Positions 10,701 to 25,700 of a stretch of DNA of 64,000 bases are shown here, one piece after another (position 1 is the stretch's first letter; each line of letters starts with the position of its first letter). Both the position numbers and the translations under genes were made by a program. A model generated the notes under the pieces. It was not told the DNA's origin. It searched no databases and saw only the letters and a program-made list of their open reading frames with translations. This DNA is from Mactromeris polynyma (taxonomy: Eukaryota > Mollusca > Bivalvia > Venerida > Mactridae), in NCBI GenBank assembly GCA_032209605.1, contig JASFXZ010000016.1:4960001-5024000 (forward strand), given 5' to 3'.

Positions 10701-13700
10701 TCATGATCGCATGATAAGCCCCGTGATAATAATATATTTTTATTCTTATTTTATTAATCCTCAGTGCATACTTGGCAAGAAAGTGATTTTACATACTATT
10801 TACTCATTGAAGACATATAGCCCGTTTTGTTTGCTTGTGAACGATCGTAAACAATTGGTGAGATAGTTAGCCAATGAAAACATGGTTTGCAAGATATTGA
10901 CCAATGAACATCATGGACACGATAACGGTATTCCCGCCTAATCCTGAATAGGCAGTATGAATCTTGACGTATCACTGGAGTACAATTGCCATGTAGAATA
11001 AGAATACTGAGTTCCAGGTTGAAAAACATGGCTTTATAGGCTATTGTCTCCCCAGCATAGTAAGGAATTCTATTTATCCAAAGTATTTGCTTTGAGTACG
11101 GGTATTGCTTTCAGACAAGCGAAGTAGACTAACGATATCTAGTTTGTCATATTGATGACATTATTTTTCGGCGTAGCTGTATAACATTGATTTTGACCTA
11201 CAATGTTGACCAATCAAATGTTGTCCTCGTAGCAGGCTTTTTCAAATCTGACCAATCATATTTTCACCAAAGAAGCACATGACGGGGTTTTCGTTCACAC
11301 AAGAGGCACCAAATGGGGTTTTCGTAAGATGTGCGTTCGTTAGCAGTTCGAATTTTGCCGGAACTAGTTAATAATGTTTAAGCACATGTTTCATTGCAAA
11401 ACATAAACAAATATTGCTTCAGACTTTGTAATGGTTTTTTAAGTTTAATGTGAAAAACATGTTAGTAAACTGAGTACTGAATGAACTTGCAATGATTTTT
11501 CTGCTTAGGGGCACGAATCTACGAGAAAACAGCATTTTTATTTAAAATGACCCAAATAAGGCGGGTCCATGATTATAGTATATATAGATCCGAGGTTGTT
11601 TTTTTAGTAAGGATTTATTTTTCAACATGTTGCAAAAACATTATTTCATTTAACCTACCGGAAGACAACATTCTATCTACGCCGTTTATCTTTTTTTAAA
11701 GATATTTCTTGTTTACAACGACTCCAGTTTCGAAATATTTACTTGGTTGTTATAAATCATCATAACAGGTTTGTTTTCATGGAAAATACTATTCACTTTT
11801 CATAGTAATTAACTATCGTATTATATTGAGAAACACAATTCTTCAGAAAAAAACGACAACACCAGATACATAAATATCTGTCTCCCTATTGGCGTACCAA
11901 AGATATAGTGCTATTTGAGACACAATGGCATTTATTTGGAAACAATATGCACCTGGGATTTTCCATTGCCAAACAATATTTCCGCGAAACAAAGAACTCC
12001 ATTCTTCTTATCCAGACTCTTATTGAATGTTATTGCCATTTTACGGTTATCTCTCTCAACAGTTAAACGTGTCCTTCAGGCTAGAATATGTCTCAGTAAT
12101 TATGAAACAAATACAGTACATTCATAACACTTATTTTCACATTTCGAATTTCACATTTGATCTGCTTTGATAGATAGCAGGAAAAGTTTGATTTAGATAG
12201 ATATGTTATCATATATTTTTATATTTCGTACAGTTTCCTGAAACTTGTTTTGGTACAATTAAACGCTTGGTCTGCTAGTTGGCAGGTACCATTGTATTTC
12301 TTAGTTCTGACAAGTTTTAACAATTTTGTCAAGTTTCATCCAGACGATCAGAGAACCTTCAATCATTAATAATAACATGGCAATATTGTGACAATACTCT
12401 CATTCATGTAAACATGGCAATACTGTAACAATGCACTTATTCATGTAAACATGGCAATATTGTAACAATACTCTCATTCATGTAAACATGGCAATAGTGT
12501 GACATTGCTCTAATTCATGTAAACATGGCAATATTGTAACTATACTCTCATTCATGTAAACATGGCAATATTGTGACAATACTCTCATTCGTGTAAACAT
12601 GGCAATATTGTGACAATACTCTCATTCATGTAAACTGGGCAATATTGTAACAATACTCTCATTCATGTAAACATGGCAATATTGTGACAATACTCTCATT
12701 CATGTAAACATGGCAATAGTGTGACATTACTCTCATTCATGTAAACATGGCAATATTGTGACAATACTCTCATTCATGTTAACATGGCAATATTGTAACA
12801 ATACTCTCATTCATGTAAACATGGCAATATTGTGACAATACTCTCATTCATGTAAACATGGCAATATTGTAACAATACTCTCATTCATGTAAACATGGCA
12901 ATATTGTAACAATGCACTTATTCATGTAAACATGGCAATATTGTGACAAAGCACTTATATTTGTAAACATGGCAATACTGTGACAATGCACTTATTCATG
13001 TAAACATGGCAATACTGTGACAATGCACTTATACATGTAAACACGGCAATATTGTGACAATGCACTTGTTCATGAAAACATGGCAATACTGTGACAATGC
13101 ACTTATTCATGTAAACACGGCAATATTGTGACAATGCACTTTTCATATAAACATTGCAATATTGTGACAATGCACTTTTCATGTAAACATGGCAATATTG
13201 TGCCAAAGCACTTTTCATATAAACATGGCACTTATGTGACAATACAATAGTCCATGAAACATATTGTGGTAATAGGATGATTCATAGAAACATGGTAATA
13301 TTGTGGCAATACAACTATTCATACAACATGACAACATTGTCACTATAGGACCATGCATACAACATGGCTACATTGTCACTATAGGACCATGCATACAACA
13401 TGACAACATTGTCACTTTAGGACCATGCATACAACATAGCTACATTGTCACTATAGGACCATGCATACAACATGACAACATTGTCACTATAGGACCATGC
13501 ATACAACATAGCTACATTGTCACTATAGGACCATGCATACAACATGACAACATTGTCACTATAGGACCATGCATACAACATGACAACATTGTCACTATAG
13601 GACCATGCATACAAACATGACAACATTGTCACTATAGGACCATGCATACAACATGACAACATTGTCACTATAGGACCATGCATACAACATGACAACATTG

Positions 13701-16700
13701 TCACTATAGGACCATGCATACAAACATGACAACATTGTCACTATAGGACCATGCATACAACATGGCTACATTGTCACTATATGATCATGCATTTATGTTT
13801 ATAATACTGAATGTTATACAACATATTGCTGTTACATTCACATTCATATAAAGCTAACACGTATTGGCAGATCTACAGTATTGGGTATATTACCAGTAAA
13901 CCACCAGTTTATCTTCATTTTTATCTGCGTCATGTTTATCTGCAGCAGTATTGTTGGACACATATAGAACATCTGTTACATTCTGAAATAACATTAATAT
14001 TGACTTATATGGAAACATGTGTTGCATTCAGCCCTATGTAGAATACTTAAAGCACACTTTAGTATAAACTCATCATTGTAATGCTAATGAAGGTTTCGTT
14101 TAAACTGTACAATCATTCAGGTCTGTCAATGTCACTTGTCGTACGCTCACTATGGCAAGCCAATACAATATAATGTCTTATACTTAGCAAATAGATCACA
14201 TATATAAAGTGTCTCTATTCGACGTGAAACAGTTAATACTACCCATGACATAAACAATATGGTGGCTTCATAAATCAATGGAACATTAAAAGTTTTCTGT
14301 TTGTGCCAAGTGCTTTGTCACTCTTTAGTTTGGCATATTTATGGTAGTGTTGGAATTTTTTTTATACCACATGGTCCATTGCGTTAAACAATTACTCGAT
14401 ATCAAGATGATTGAGAACGCGGAATATTGTCGATGGTATCTAATGATTACAGTTTGTAAATTAAGTGTGGTAATGATAGGTCATTACTCTTAGGCTATAC
14501 ATCTAATTATTGATTCCTGTAGGTTCAAAATTTTCATTAGCAAAATAAAAAAATGTGTCTTATATCATCGTAATACATGCGTTCGTGTAAGCACAAATAT
14601 GTTGGTATCAAACTATGAACTAAATGTGCTTGTTCAATGTTTGTATGTCAATTTCTGCAATGTTGATACTGAACAATGTTAACATAAAATCACACTTAAT
14701 GTGATTAAAAAGAGAATAAGTTGCTGCAGGGAACGCCACATACATAAGACAGTGCCTCTCAACACCGACCTCCGGGAAAACAACAGTCCATAAAACATCA
14801 GGCATTTGAGTAGGTGCAAGGGTAAATAAATACGTAAGGGAATAGGAGCAAAAGGAATGGCATGGCAGACCATAAGAGACAACTAAGGAGAATTAATGAG
14901 GACAAACAAGGGATTAATGGATGGAATACATCACAGGACAAGTCAAGACATCTAGCAACAATAGGCCGAAAGGAGGAGAAACACTCGCGTTATTATTAAA
15001 TTTGATAAATAACTAAATGTTTGATTCAATTTGATGCCAGTAATAAGAATTTATGGAATTCAGTATATACTTCAGTAATAGCAAAATAACAGTTTAATAT
15101 ATTTATCTAAAGAGCAAACCCGACGATACTATTTCGCTTTCCTCTTTCGTAAAATATCTTCTTCTTATAATAATAACAATACAATTAATAATAATAATAT
15201 ATTTATTTATAGAAGGTAGCATGTGAAGATGTATACAAAAACAGTCATACAATTTTGGCCTTCTAACAGAAGACAACATGAATTAAAACACAATACATCT
15301 ATAACACACATTCATTCAGTAAAGACAATCACTCATCAGAGTTTTATATTGTAAGCAGTACATATATATTAAAATATTGATTCTTTTTACACGAGATATG
15401 ATTTTAATGTTGCAAAATGTTTTTAATGTTTTATGTTCTCGATCATAGAGAGTAAAGACAGTTGTAAAAACAGCATTTCGTACTAAAACTTCTATTCCAT
15501 TTAAGACAGTCACAGCCTTGCATAGGGTTTCAGAACGTTTTATCATAATATGAAGACGGCATTCTAAATATGAAACGACAAAGAGCTTCCTTGACTGGTA
15601 TAGATAAGAGCAAGTCATGCGACCACATAATGACAACGTAATTTTCTGAACACATTTTTTTGTTTCACGTGAGACTTCCTTTCTACCGTATATAGTTGAT
15701 AATTTAGATGGATGGCACGAGAATTGTTCTGGATATTCCCGGAGCAATTTGTCTCGAGATCTTTGTACGTATGTCACCCAAGGTCTCCAACATTGTCAAA
15801 GAATTACTCTCTGGACTTTGCAATAAATCATTAAAAATACGTCATGGGTATATATTGGATTCGTAGGCTAAATTTGCTAAATTTGTGGACACTTATGTTT
15901 TACTAACGCACGAATGAATCGATATTTCGATTCGGGTTTGAAACCGTAAGTAAAGTAAAGTGTTATTTTGTTTAGTGTTATCCCTATTTAAAGGGCAAGC
16001 CATTTCTGACTTATGAGACACCTACAGTCGGAGTACATTTCCTGATTCATATTCTTGAATGCCAGGAACCAGGCGGGTAAGCACATGGTATTCATTATTT
16101 AACTAGCTGGCGGCTTAACGCTGGCCATACCAGAACGCAACCTTACCGGTAACTGTATATACACCTCTTTGTCTGCGTAACAAGCCCCCTAACCTACATA
16201 TAATATTTTTATATCAGTTTGTAATATATGTACATCTTGCATTGCATATACTGTAATAATACAATAATACTATCGTCCGTATGTTCACAAGTTCAGAGGA
16301 TATTGCTTTAAGTAAAAATTCGACATGCGACATGTCACTGTTCTGACAGTAAGCAATGTTTGCCTCTTATCGCAATATGAAAACAAAGTTACCATATAAA
16401 ATAAATATTGTTTCCTACTTACAAATAGTGACATCACATGTTTTCTTGAAATGACGTCACTTTACAGCGCGCAAATACTTACATTTTGAACTTGAAAAAG
16501 AGATATTGATATTTTTCTTGATTATGATAGTTTTAAAAATTAACGTGTTCTTGTGAAATATCCGTTCGAACGACAGCTGAGTAATTAAAATTAGTTTCCG
16601 ACACTGTTAGGACGCTTATACAACAATGGCATTCTCGATGTTTTGCAACCTGAAATAATTCTTATAATGTATTGTTAGGTTCAAGGGTCGCAGCTTAAAT

Positions 16701-19700
16701 GTCTTTATACAGCGAAATCAGCTTCCGGGTACTGACAGACAGACAGATGTTCAGACAGTAGGTCTAGTATCTGAGACAGACACACGGACAATGGACAGAA
16801 GAAGAAATTCACATGCTGACAAAAGTATCAACATAACTTAAATCGTGAACTGAATACATATTTGAAATCTGAACAAAGTATATACGAGTAGCCGAGTTAT
16901 AAAATATGTTTAAAAGAAAACCTTCAAATATCGTGTGCAACTTATATTTACCTACATTAATAAATAATAGTAAATGTTGAAAGGCAAATGTGTGCAATAT
17001 GGGCGGTGTTCACTCGCCCACCACTTTATGTATACTCGTGAGTCTGAAACGACCTTCAACATTTGTTAAACGCTAAAGTACCTACTCGATACAGAATAGA
17101 CAAATATTGAGGGGGGGGGGGATGCACAGTAAAGGGAAATTTAAAATGAATTGTTGCTATGATGCGTCAATGCAGAATCTACTTTTGGTAGCCCCATCAA
17201 GTAAAGTAAGTTTCATAAATCAAGATGAGCTTTTCACAAGATGAATATTTCTTCCATGACAATCTAATTACCATGACATTTCGCCTTTCTAATGGCCGAC
17301 ACATTTACGTAAATGAAGATATATGGCAATATATAATTGTTTTATGAAGGTACCATGACTAACTTTGCGTCTCTAGTGATTTCAAGAAATACGAGTCATT
17401 CTTCGATAAGACTTAGTCACAGTAAAACGTTCCTTGTATGAATTATTCAGCAGAGTTTTTATATGGGATACAAATCAACATAGTCTTACTACCAAGTATT
17501 TGCTGTTTATATATATTTTAATTAAGTGCAGATACGGCGATGTTTTGAACCCAATCTTGTGTATAGGTTTTGAACCATTACGAACGGATTCCTCCGTAAG
17601 CAAACATGCAACTACCCCTACATGAATCAGCGAGGGGAGACGGACAAATTGAAATGTATTTCATTTGGTTAAATCGTCACATGGAATATACCGATATGCC
17701 TTCCATTTTTTTCCGAATACTGTTGATGTCCTCAATGGAATATTTGCTTATGCAACTCCATTCAATTACAAAAAAAAACTCTTAATAAGTCTTGTATAAC
17801 ATTTATCCACGTAAACATCGTTTTGAAGTGTCTTGACATTTAGCATTTGTTGAAAATGTCAACTATACATAAATATTTCAATCAATATTTAATTAAATAT
17901 ATATATATCAGCTTGCGGGATTTATTGAAACAATTTCGTAACGTTTTCGAAATTGAATCTCGTCGGAAGGATAACATACTGGCTTAATTGTATATATGGT
18001 GTAATTCCGCGACTAAAGACACATAATGTAACACGTGATGGTGATTGTGTGGTGATTGTGTGGTGATTGTGTGGTGATTGTGTGGTGATTGTGTGGTGAT
18101 TGTGTGGTGATTGTGTGGTGATTGTGTGGTGATTGTGTGGTGATTGTGTGGTGATTGTGTGGTGATTGTCAGTGTTTGGTTAAGTAACTACCGTACAGAA
18201 CACATCCACTGTCTGCTACAATATTTACTGCTGTTACAAAGTAAGTGTTGATCCAGAATACAGTGTAACCGCTCCATAGCGGTCCTCTCTTGAACAGCAG
18301 CCTCTGTTTAGCAACAGTATCATTGTTCCTGTAATAAGAATTTACTATCAACTTACCCTCTCTAGAACAACTTCCTCTGTTTATCAACAGTATCATTGTT
18401 CCTGTAATAAGAATTTACTATCAACTTACCCTCTCTAGAACAACAACCTCTGTTTAGCAACAGTTTCATTGTTCCTGTAATAAGAATGTACTATCAACTT
18501 ACCCTCTCTAGAACAACAACCTCTGTTTAGCAACAGTTTCATTGTTCCTGTAATAAGAATTTACTATCAACTTACCCTCTCTTGAACAGCAGCCTCTGTT
18601 TAGCAACAGTTTCATTGTTCCTGTAATAAGAATTTACTATCAACTTACCCTCTCTAGAACAACAACCTCTGTTTAGCAACAGTTTCATTGTTCCTGTGAT
18701 AAGAATTTACTATCAACTTACCCTCTCTTGAACAGCAGCCTCTGTTTAGCAACAGTATCATCGATCCTGTAATAAGAATTTACTATCAACATACCCTCTC
18801 TAGAACAACAACCTCTGTTTAGCAACAGTATCAATTGTTCCTGTAATAAGAATGTACTATCAACTTACCCTCTCTTGAACAGCAGCCTCTGTTTAGCAAC
18901 AGTATCATTGTTCCTGTAATAAGAATTTACTATCAACATACCCTCTCTAGAATAACAACCTCTGTTTAGCAACAGTATCATTGTTCCTGTAATAAGAATT
19001 TACTATCAACTTACCCTCTCTTGAACAGCAGCCTCTGTTTAGCAACAGTATCATTGTTCCTGTAATAAGAATTTACTATCAACATACCCTCTCTAGAATA
19101 ACAACCTCTGTTTAGCAACAGTATCATTGTTCCTGTAATAAGAAGTTACTATCAACTTACCCTCTCTTGAACAGCAGCCTCTGTTTAGCAACAGTATCAT
19201 TGTTCCTGTAATAAGAATGTACTATCAACTTACCCTCTCTTGAACAGCAGCCTCTGTTTAGCAACAGTATCATTGTTCCTGTAATAAGAAGTTACTATCA
19301 ACTTACCCTCTCTTGAACAGCAGCCTCTGTTTAGCAACAGTATCATTGTTCCTGTAATAAGAATTTACTATCAACTTACCCTCTCTTGAACAGCAGCCTC
19401 TGTTTAGCAACAGTATCATTGTTCCTGTAATAAGAATTTACTATCAACATACCCTCTCTAGAATAACAACCTCTGTTTAGCAACAGTATCATTGTTCCTG
19501 TAATAAGAAGTTACTATCAACTTACCCTCTCTTGAACAGCAGCCTCTGTTTAGCAACAGTATCATTGTTCCTGTAAAAAGAATTTACTATCAACTTACCC
19601 TCTCTTGAACAGCAGCCTCTGTTTAGCAACAGCATCAATTGTTCCTGTAATAAGAATTTACTATCAACTTACCCTCTCTTGAACAGCAGCCTCTGTTTAG

Positions 19701-22700
19701 CAACAGTATCATCGTTCCTGTTATAAGAATTTACTATCAACTCACCCTCTCTAGAACAACAACCTCTGTTTAGCAACAGTATCATTGTTCCTGTAATAAG
19801 AATGTACTATCAACTCACCCTCTCTAGAACAACAACCTCTGTTTAGCAACAGTATCATTGTTCCTGTAATAAGAATGTGCTATCAACTTACCCTCTCAAG
19901 GACAACAACCAATGTTTAGCAACAGTATCATTGTTCCTGTAATAAGAATTTACTATCAACTTACCCTCTCTAGAACAACAACCTCTGTTTAGCAACAGTA
20001 TCATTGTTACTGTAATAAGAATTTACTATCAACTCACCATCTCTAGAACAGCAACATCTGTTTAGCAACAGTATCATTGTTCCTGTAATAAGAATTTACT
20101 ATCAACTTACCCTCTCTTGAACAGCAGCCTCTGTTTAGCAACAGTATCATTGTTCCTGTAATAAGAATTTACTATCAACTTACCCTCTCTAGAACAACTT
20201 CCTCTGTTTATCAACAGTATCATTGTTCCTGTAATAAGAATTTACTATCAACTTACCCTCTCTAGAACAACAACCTCTGTTTAGCAACAGTTTCATTGTT
20301 CCTGTAATAAGAATGTACTATCAACTTACCCTCTCTAGAACAACAACCTCTGTTTAGCAACAGTTTCATTGTTCCTGTAATAAGAATTTACTATCAACTT
20401 ACCCTCTCTAGAACAACAACCTCTGTTTAGCAACAGTTTCATTGTTCCTGTGATAAGAATTTACTATCAACTTACCCTCTCTTGAACAGCAGCCTCTGTT
20501 TAGCAACAGTATCATCGATCCTGTAATAAGAATTTACTATCAACATACCCTCTCTAGAACAACAACCTCTGTTTAGCAACAGTATCAATTGTTCCTGTAA
20601 TAAGAATGTACTATCAACTTACCCTCTCTTGAACAGCAGCCTCTGTTTAGCAACAGTATCATTGTTCCTGTAATAAGAATTTACTATCAACATACCCTCT
20701 CTAGAATAACAACCTCTGTTTAGCAACAGTATCATTGTTCCTGTAATAAGAATTTACTATCAACTTACCCTCTCTTGAACAGCAGCCTCTGTTTAGCAAC
20801 AGTATCATTGTTCCTGTAATAAGAATTTACTATCAACATACCCTCTCTAGAATAACAACCTCTGTTTAGCAACAGTATCATTGTTCCTGTAATAAGAAGT
20901 TACTATCAACTTACCCTCTCTTGAACAGCAGCCTCTGTTTAGCAACAGTATCATTGTTCCTGTAATAAGAATGTACTATCAACTTACCCTCTCTTGAACA
21001 GCAGCCTCTGTTTAGCAACAGTATCATTGTTCCTGTAATAAGAAGTTACTATCAACTTACCCTCTCTTGAACAGCAGCCTCTGTTTAGCAACAGTATCAT
21101 TGTTCCTGTAATAAGAATTTACTATCAACTTACCCTCTCTAGAACAACTTCCTCTGTTTATCAACAGTATCATTGTTCCTGTAATAAGAATTTACTATCA
21201 ACTTACCCTCTCTAGAACAACAACCTCTGTTTAGCAACAGTTTCATTGTTCCTGTAATAAGAATGTACTATCAACTTACCCTCTCTTGAACAGCAGCCTC
21301 TGTTTAGCAACAGTATCATTGTTCCTGTAATAAGAATTTACTATCAACATACCCTCTCTAGAATAACAACCTCTGTTTAGCAACAGTATCATTGTTCCTG
21401 TAATAAGAAGTTACTATCAACTTACCCTCTCTTGAACAGCAGCCTCTGTTTAGCATCAGTATCATTGTTCCTGTAAAAAGAATTTACTATCAACTTACCC
21501 TCTCTTGAACAGCAGCCTCTGTTTAGCAACAGCATCAATTGTTCCTGTAATAAGAATTTACTATCAACTTACCCTCTCTTGAACAGCAGCCTCTGTTTAG
21601 CAACAGTATCATCGTTCCTGTTATAAGAATTTACTATCAACTCACCCTCTCTAGAACAACAACCTCTGTTTAGCAACAGTATCATTGTTCCTGTAATAAG
21701 AATGTACTATCAACTCACCCTCTCTAGAACAACAACCTCTGTTTAGCAATAGTATCATTGTTCCTGTAATAAGAATGTGCTATCAACTTACCCTCTCAAG
21801 GACAACAACCAATGTTTAGCAACAGTATCATTGTTCCTGTAATAAGAATTTACTATCAACTTACCCTCTCTAGAACAACAACCTCTGTTTAGCAACAGTA
21901 TCATTGTTACTGTAATAAGAATTTACTATCAACTCACCATCTCTAGAACAGCAACATCTGTTTAGCAACAGTATCATTGTTCCTGTAATAAGAATTTACT
22001 ATCAACTTACCCTCTCTAGAACAACAACCTCTGTTTAGCAACAGTATCATTGTTACTGTAATAAGAATTTACTATCAACTCACCCTCTCTAGAACAAAAA
22101 CCTCTCAACAGAAGTCAAACTGTGCGGATTTCGAAGAGTATTGGCCTAAAGATATTACAATGCATCCGCTTTAGTTACTTCACGCAAACTTATTTGCAAA
22201 TTAATTACATGAATTCTTTGAGTATGACTGTTGCGATGGTTTTGTATTCCCCACCCAGTCTGATATTGATTATATCTTGAATGGGATGAAAATGTTTTAC
22301 TGTTATTTGGGCATTTGGGTAACATATATATACATTCTTAACAACGTATGTGTCATTGCTAAGCATGAACAATGTAGTATTCTTCAACTTACAGAAATTA
22401 AATATAACACAGCAAAAAAAGTAGTATCAGAAAATAGAACACATAATTCAATATTTTATCGTAATAATCGCCTGTTCAAAATGCGACAAGACAGATATGA
22501 GACACTTACGTTGTTAAGGTACAAACACGCAGGTTTATGTAACGTTATAACTATATTAAGCGTGTCTGTTTCTGCATTGTAGAAAGGCATCTCCGTTCTC
22601 TATGCATGTACAATTGTGTTGCAAAATAGTTTGCCATCGCACCGAGTGTTGCTAGAGAGCATTAATGGAATTTAAAGACGTTATTGTTGAATTTAGTTCC

Positions 22701-25700
22701 CCCATGTTCACATTATTGTCACCCTTTGTTGTGCTTAAATACACGCGTTGACACTTTCACACAAAATGCTTGAGGCAGTAATTGAAGTGAAATAGTGAAG
22801 CAACACATCGCGCAAAAGATGGAACGAACGGTTAATGTCGAAATACGCGTTATGTTCAACGACCTGCTTCACGGTTTAACTTTGTATTTCCCCCATTCAA
22901 AATTGGTTTTGAACAAAAATGATTTGTTTTCTTGCCCAAGTGTCCTTGTATAATTATTCAGAAATACCCTAAAGAAATAACTTATTCATCGAATTTACTC
23001 TTCATTGTTTTTTTTCAATCCAATATCGTTTGCTTATAAAACATTTAAGAGCATTATACTGCGCATAATCAAAACCCGTCAAATGTGTTAATTCTCGGAT
23101 GCCTTTCCTGCAGATGTTTTCTAATGAGAAATTACACCTGTAGGTCCTGAGAGAATATATCTCGCCAATGTCGTATAACTGAAAGTGGAAGATAACTGAT
23201 TCTGAATTAGACAAGAAGGTTCCTGTTTATACTGAATGGCTTCGATTTTAAGTTTCAACACAAGCTTTCAGAGCCTTTGGCGACATGACCACCTTGATTG
23301 CGCAACCGAGCTGTGTCTTGCAATAAAAGATGAACATTTCCCGAGCATAACGCCTTTTACGACATATTTTAATCAAAATGTACCGAATACTATACAACTA
23401 CTTATATATAACGCCTACTCCAGTCGCTTGAAAATGTCAGGGAATGTGCAGAAATATGACAAGCGATCTTTTGACGACATAACAAAATTAATCGGTATGC
23501 CTTGAAGTGCCACATATAGGCCGTGCCGCATTTAGGCCGCGTATACTGTTTTCAACGTCCTTCTTTCCGCATCCGAATATAGATATTTCCAAAAACGAAA
23601 CACTACACAAACAACACCGATCAACCAAAGAATGTTACCGTGTAGGAGTTGCGGTTGTGTCCAAGGGTGCAGCTATATTGAAATTGACGAAAATACGAAC
23701 CGGAACGTCTTGGTGATCTACGCTCAAATAGAATTTACGGAGCTCGTCGGAGATCGACGATTATTCATAATTCTATACCAAAGCATTTTGCAGCCGACGA
23801 TTTGATTGGCTACTCAAAGGTCACAAGAACGTGACCTGTATTGTGCAGTCATCATATCCAGTTAGCGTATAGTGTAGGAGCGTGCGACTGGAGCTGATTT
23901 TAATGAGATTGGGGTTATGGCGACAGGACTACTTTCATTGCCACATTGCTGTATCATGCAATAAATGATGAACATTTCCCGAGCATATCGCCTTGCACAA
24001 CATATTTTAATCAAAATGTACCGAACACTAAACAACTGCTTATATTTAACGCCTACTCCGCCGTTCACAAATGAGAATGTCAGTGAAATTGCAGAAATAT
24101 GACAAGTTCTCTTTCGATGACGTTACAAAATTAATCGCTTTGCCTGCCAAATGGTAAACATCGCCAAGACTGCAAATGAAAAATAATTTGATCATCTGTA
24201 TGTTGTTTGAAAAGTTGAATCGAAGATATGTACATTACAAAGCATTCCCCGATTATGATATTCGATGAAAGTGCTCGAAAACAAAAACAACATATGATGC
24301 CACTCCATTGTTGACAGTTTCTAGAGGACTGACTCAGAAGTTGCCACAGAGAAATTTATCTCTAACGAGGTAGATGTGTAGTTTCCCTGGCGAGTAAAGT
24401 TATAAGCGTTCATAAATGAGAAGATTTACTGTAAATAAATATTTTATCATATAAAGGTATTAATATCAAATATTAATCAACTTGGCAATGTGGCATTGTG
24501 GCAAAACATTGAGCCTATTCACCGCGTCTTGGTGCAAACATTGAGCCTATTCACCGCGTCTTGGTGCAAACATTGAGCCTATTCACCGCGTCTTGGTGCA
24601 AACATTGAGCCTATTCACCGCGTCTTGGTGCAAACATTGAGCCTATTCACCGCGTCTTGGTGCAAACATTGAGCCTATTCACCGCGTCTTGGTGCAAACA
24701 TTGAGCCTATTCACCGCGTCTTGGTGCAAACTTAAAATTACCTGTCCAGTAAAAAACTTTTATTTCTTTCTTAAGTCATTTTAATTCTTAAAACGCGACG
24801 CGAACAAATATAGGTCGCAAATCTAACAACAGTAAAAAGGAATCAAAAAGGAAACTAAAGTTATATATACGAATATACAGTATACATGTATATACAATAA
24901 AGAAGTTAGGTTGACTTGGTTAGCTTTCGATTCAAGAAGTGAAAATAAACATTTATACTTTTATTCATAACTAAAAATAATTAATCATATATCACAGACG
25001 CCGTGTAAAAACGAAGATCTGATGAGCAAAAATAATATTTCAGTCCAATAAGGAGTGAGCCAAATTAATTTACTACTTCTTCAAGTATTATTTATTCTTT
25101 AACCATGTGATAGATTAAATACTTGACATGGCTAGACATGTCAGCACATCAACGTTTCTTTGCAGTGTAAGCCTCCAATACATCATGCAGCAAGAAAAAT
25201 AAATCACCCGCACTGTTTAATTTATTTGTAATAATACATCATTAAAATGTGCCGCGGTGTAAAATTACAACATCATAAATTGATTAGAAATCTCATATAA
25301 TCTAAGCTGATCCGTTATTACTTGCTGAGGTTAGATATTACACCTTCTGTTTACGACGTATGAACTAATTGTAATTTTTTTTTTTTTGGCTAAATTATTG
25401 CAAATTCTTAGATTTGTTATTGATCAATGCTCATCAGATGCTCCGAAACGCAGATAAATTCATATTGCTATTGAAAATGTTTCAGAGACATGGGAACTAT
25501 TTCTTTCGGCGAAGGCGCTCACCACAATTATATTCAATACGTCACAAGGTATTCAATATGTCACAAAATTAACTACTTCACAATTTAGGGGATGTAACTC
25601 AGTATTATTTGAAAGTAAATGTATTTCTCCCTTACTTAACACAAGAAGTGACCGGATAAATAGAATAATAGGTTAGTGACGTGGAATGAGAAAGTTTATG

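Noticed and set aside
13303..13719. ORFs of about 100 codons on both strands with 12-residue repeats
   Set aside because: The 36-bp unit is a multiple of three and stop-free; no independent coding evidence.
18284..22106. Regular repeats resembling a CRISPR array
   Set aside because: Repeats are head-to-tail 73-bp units with no unique spacers, in eukaryotic intronic DNA.
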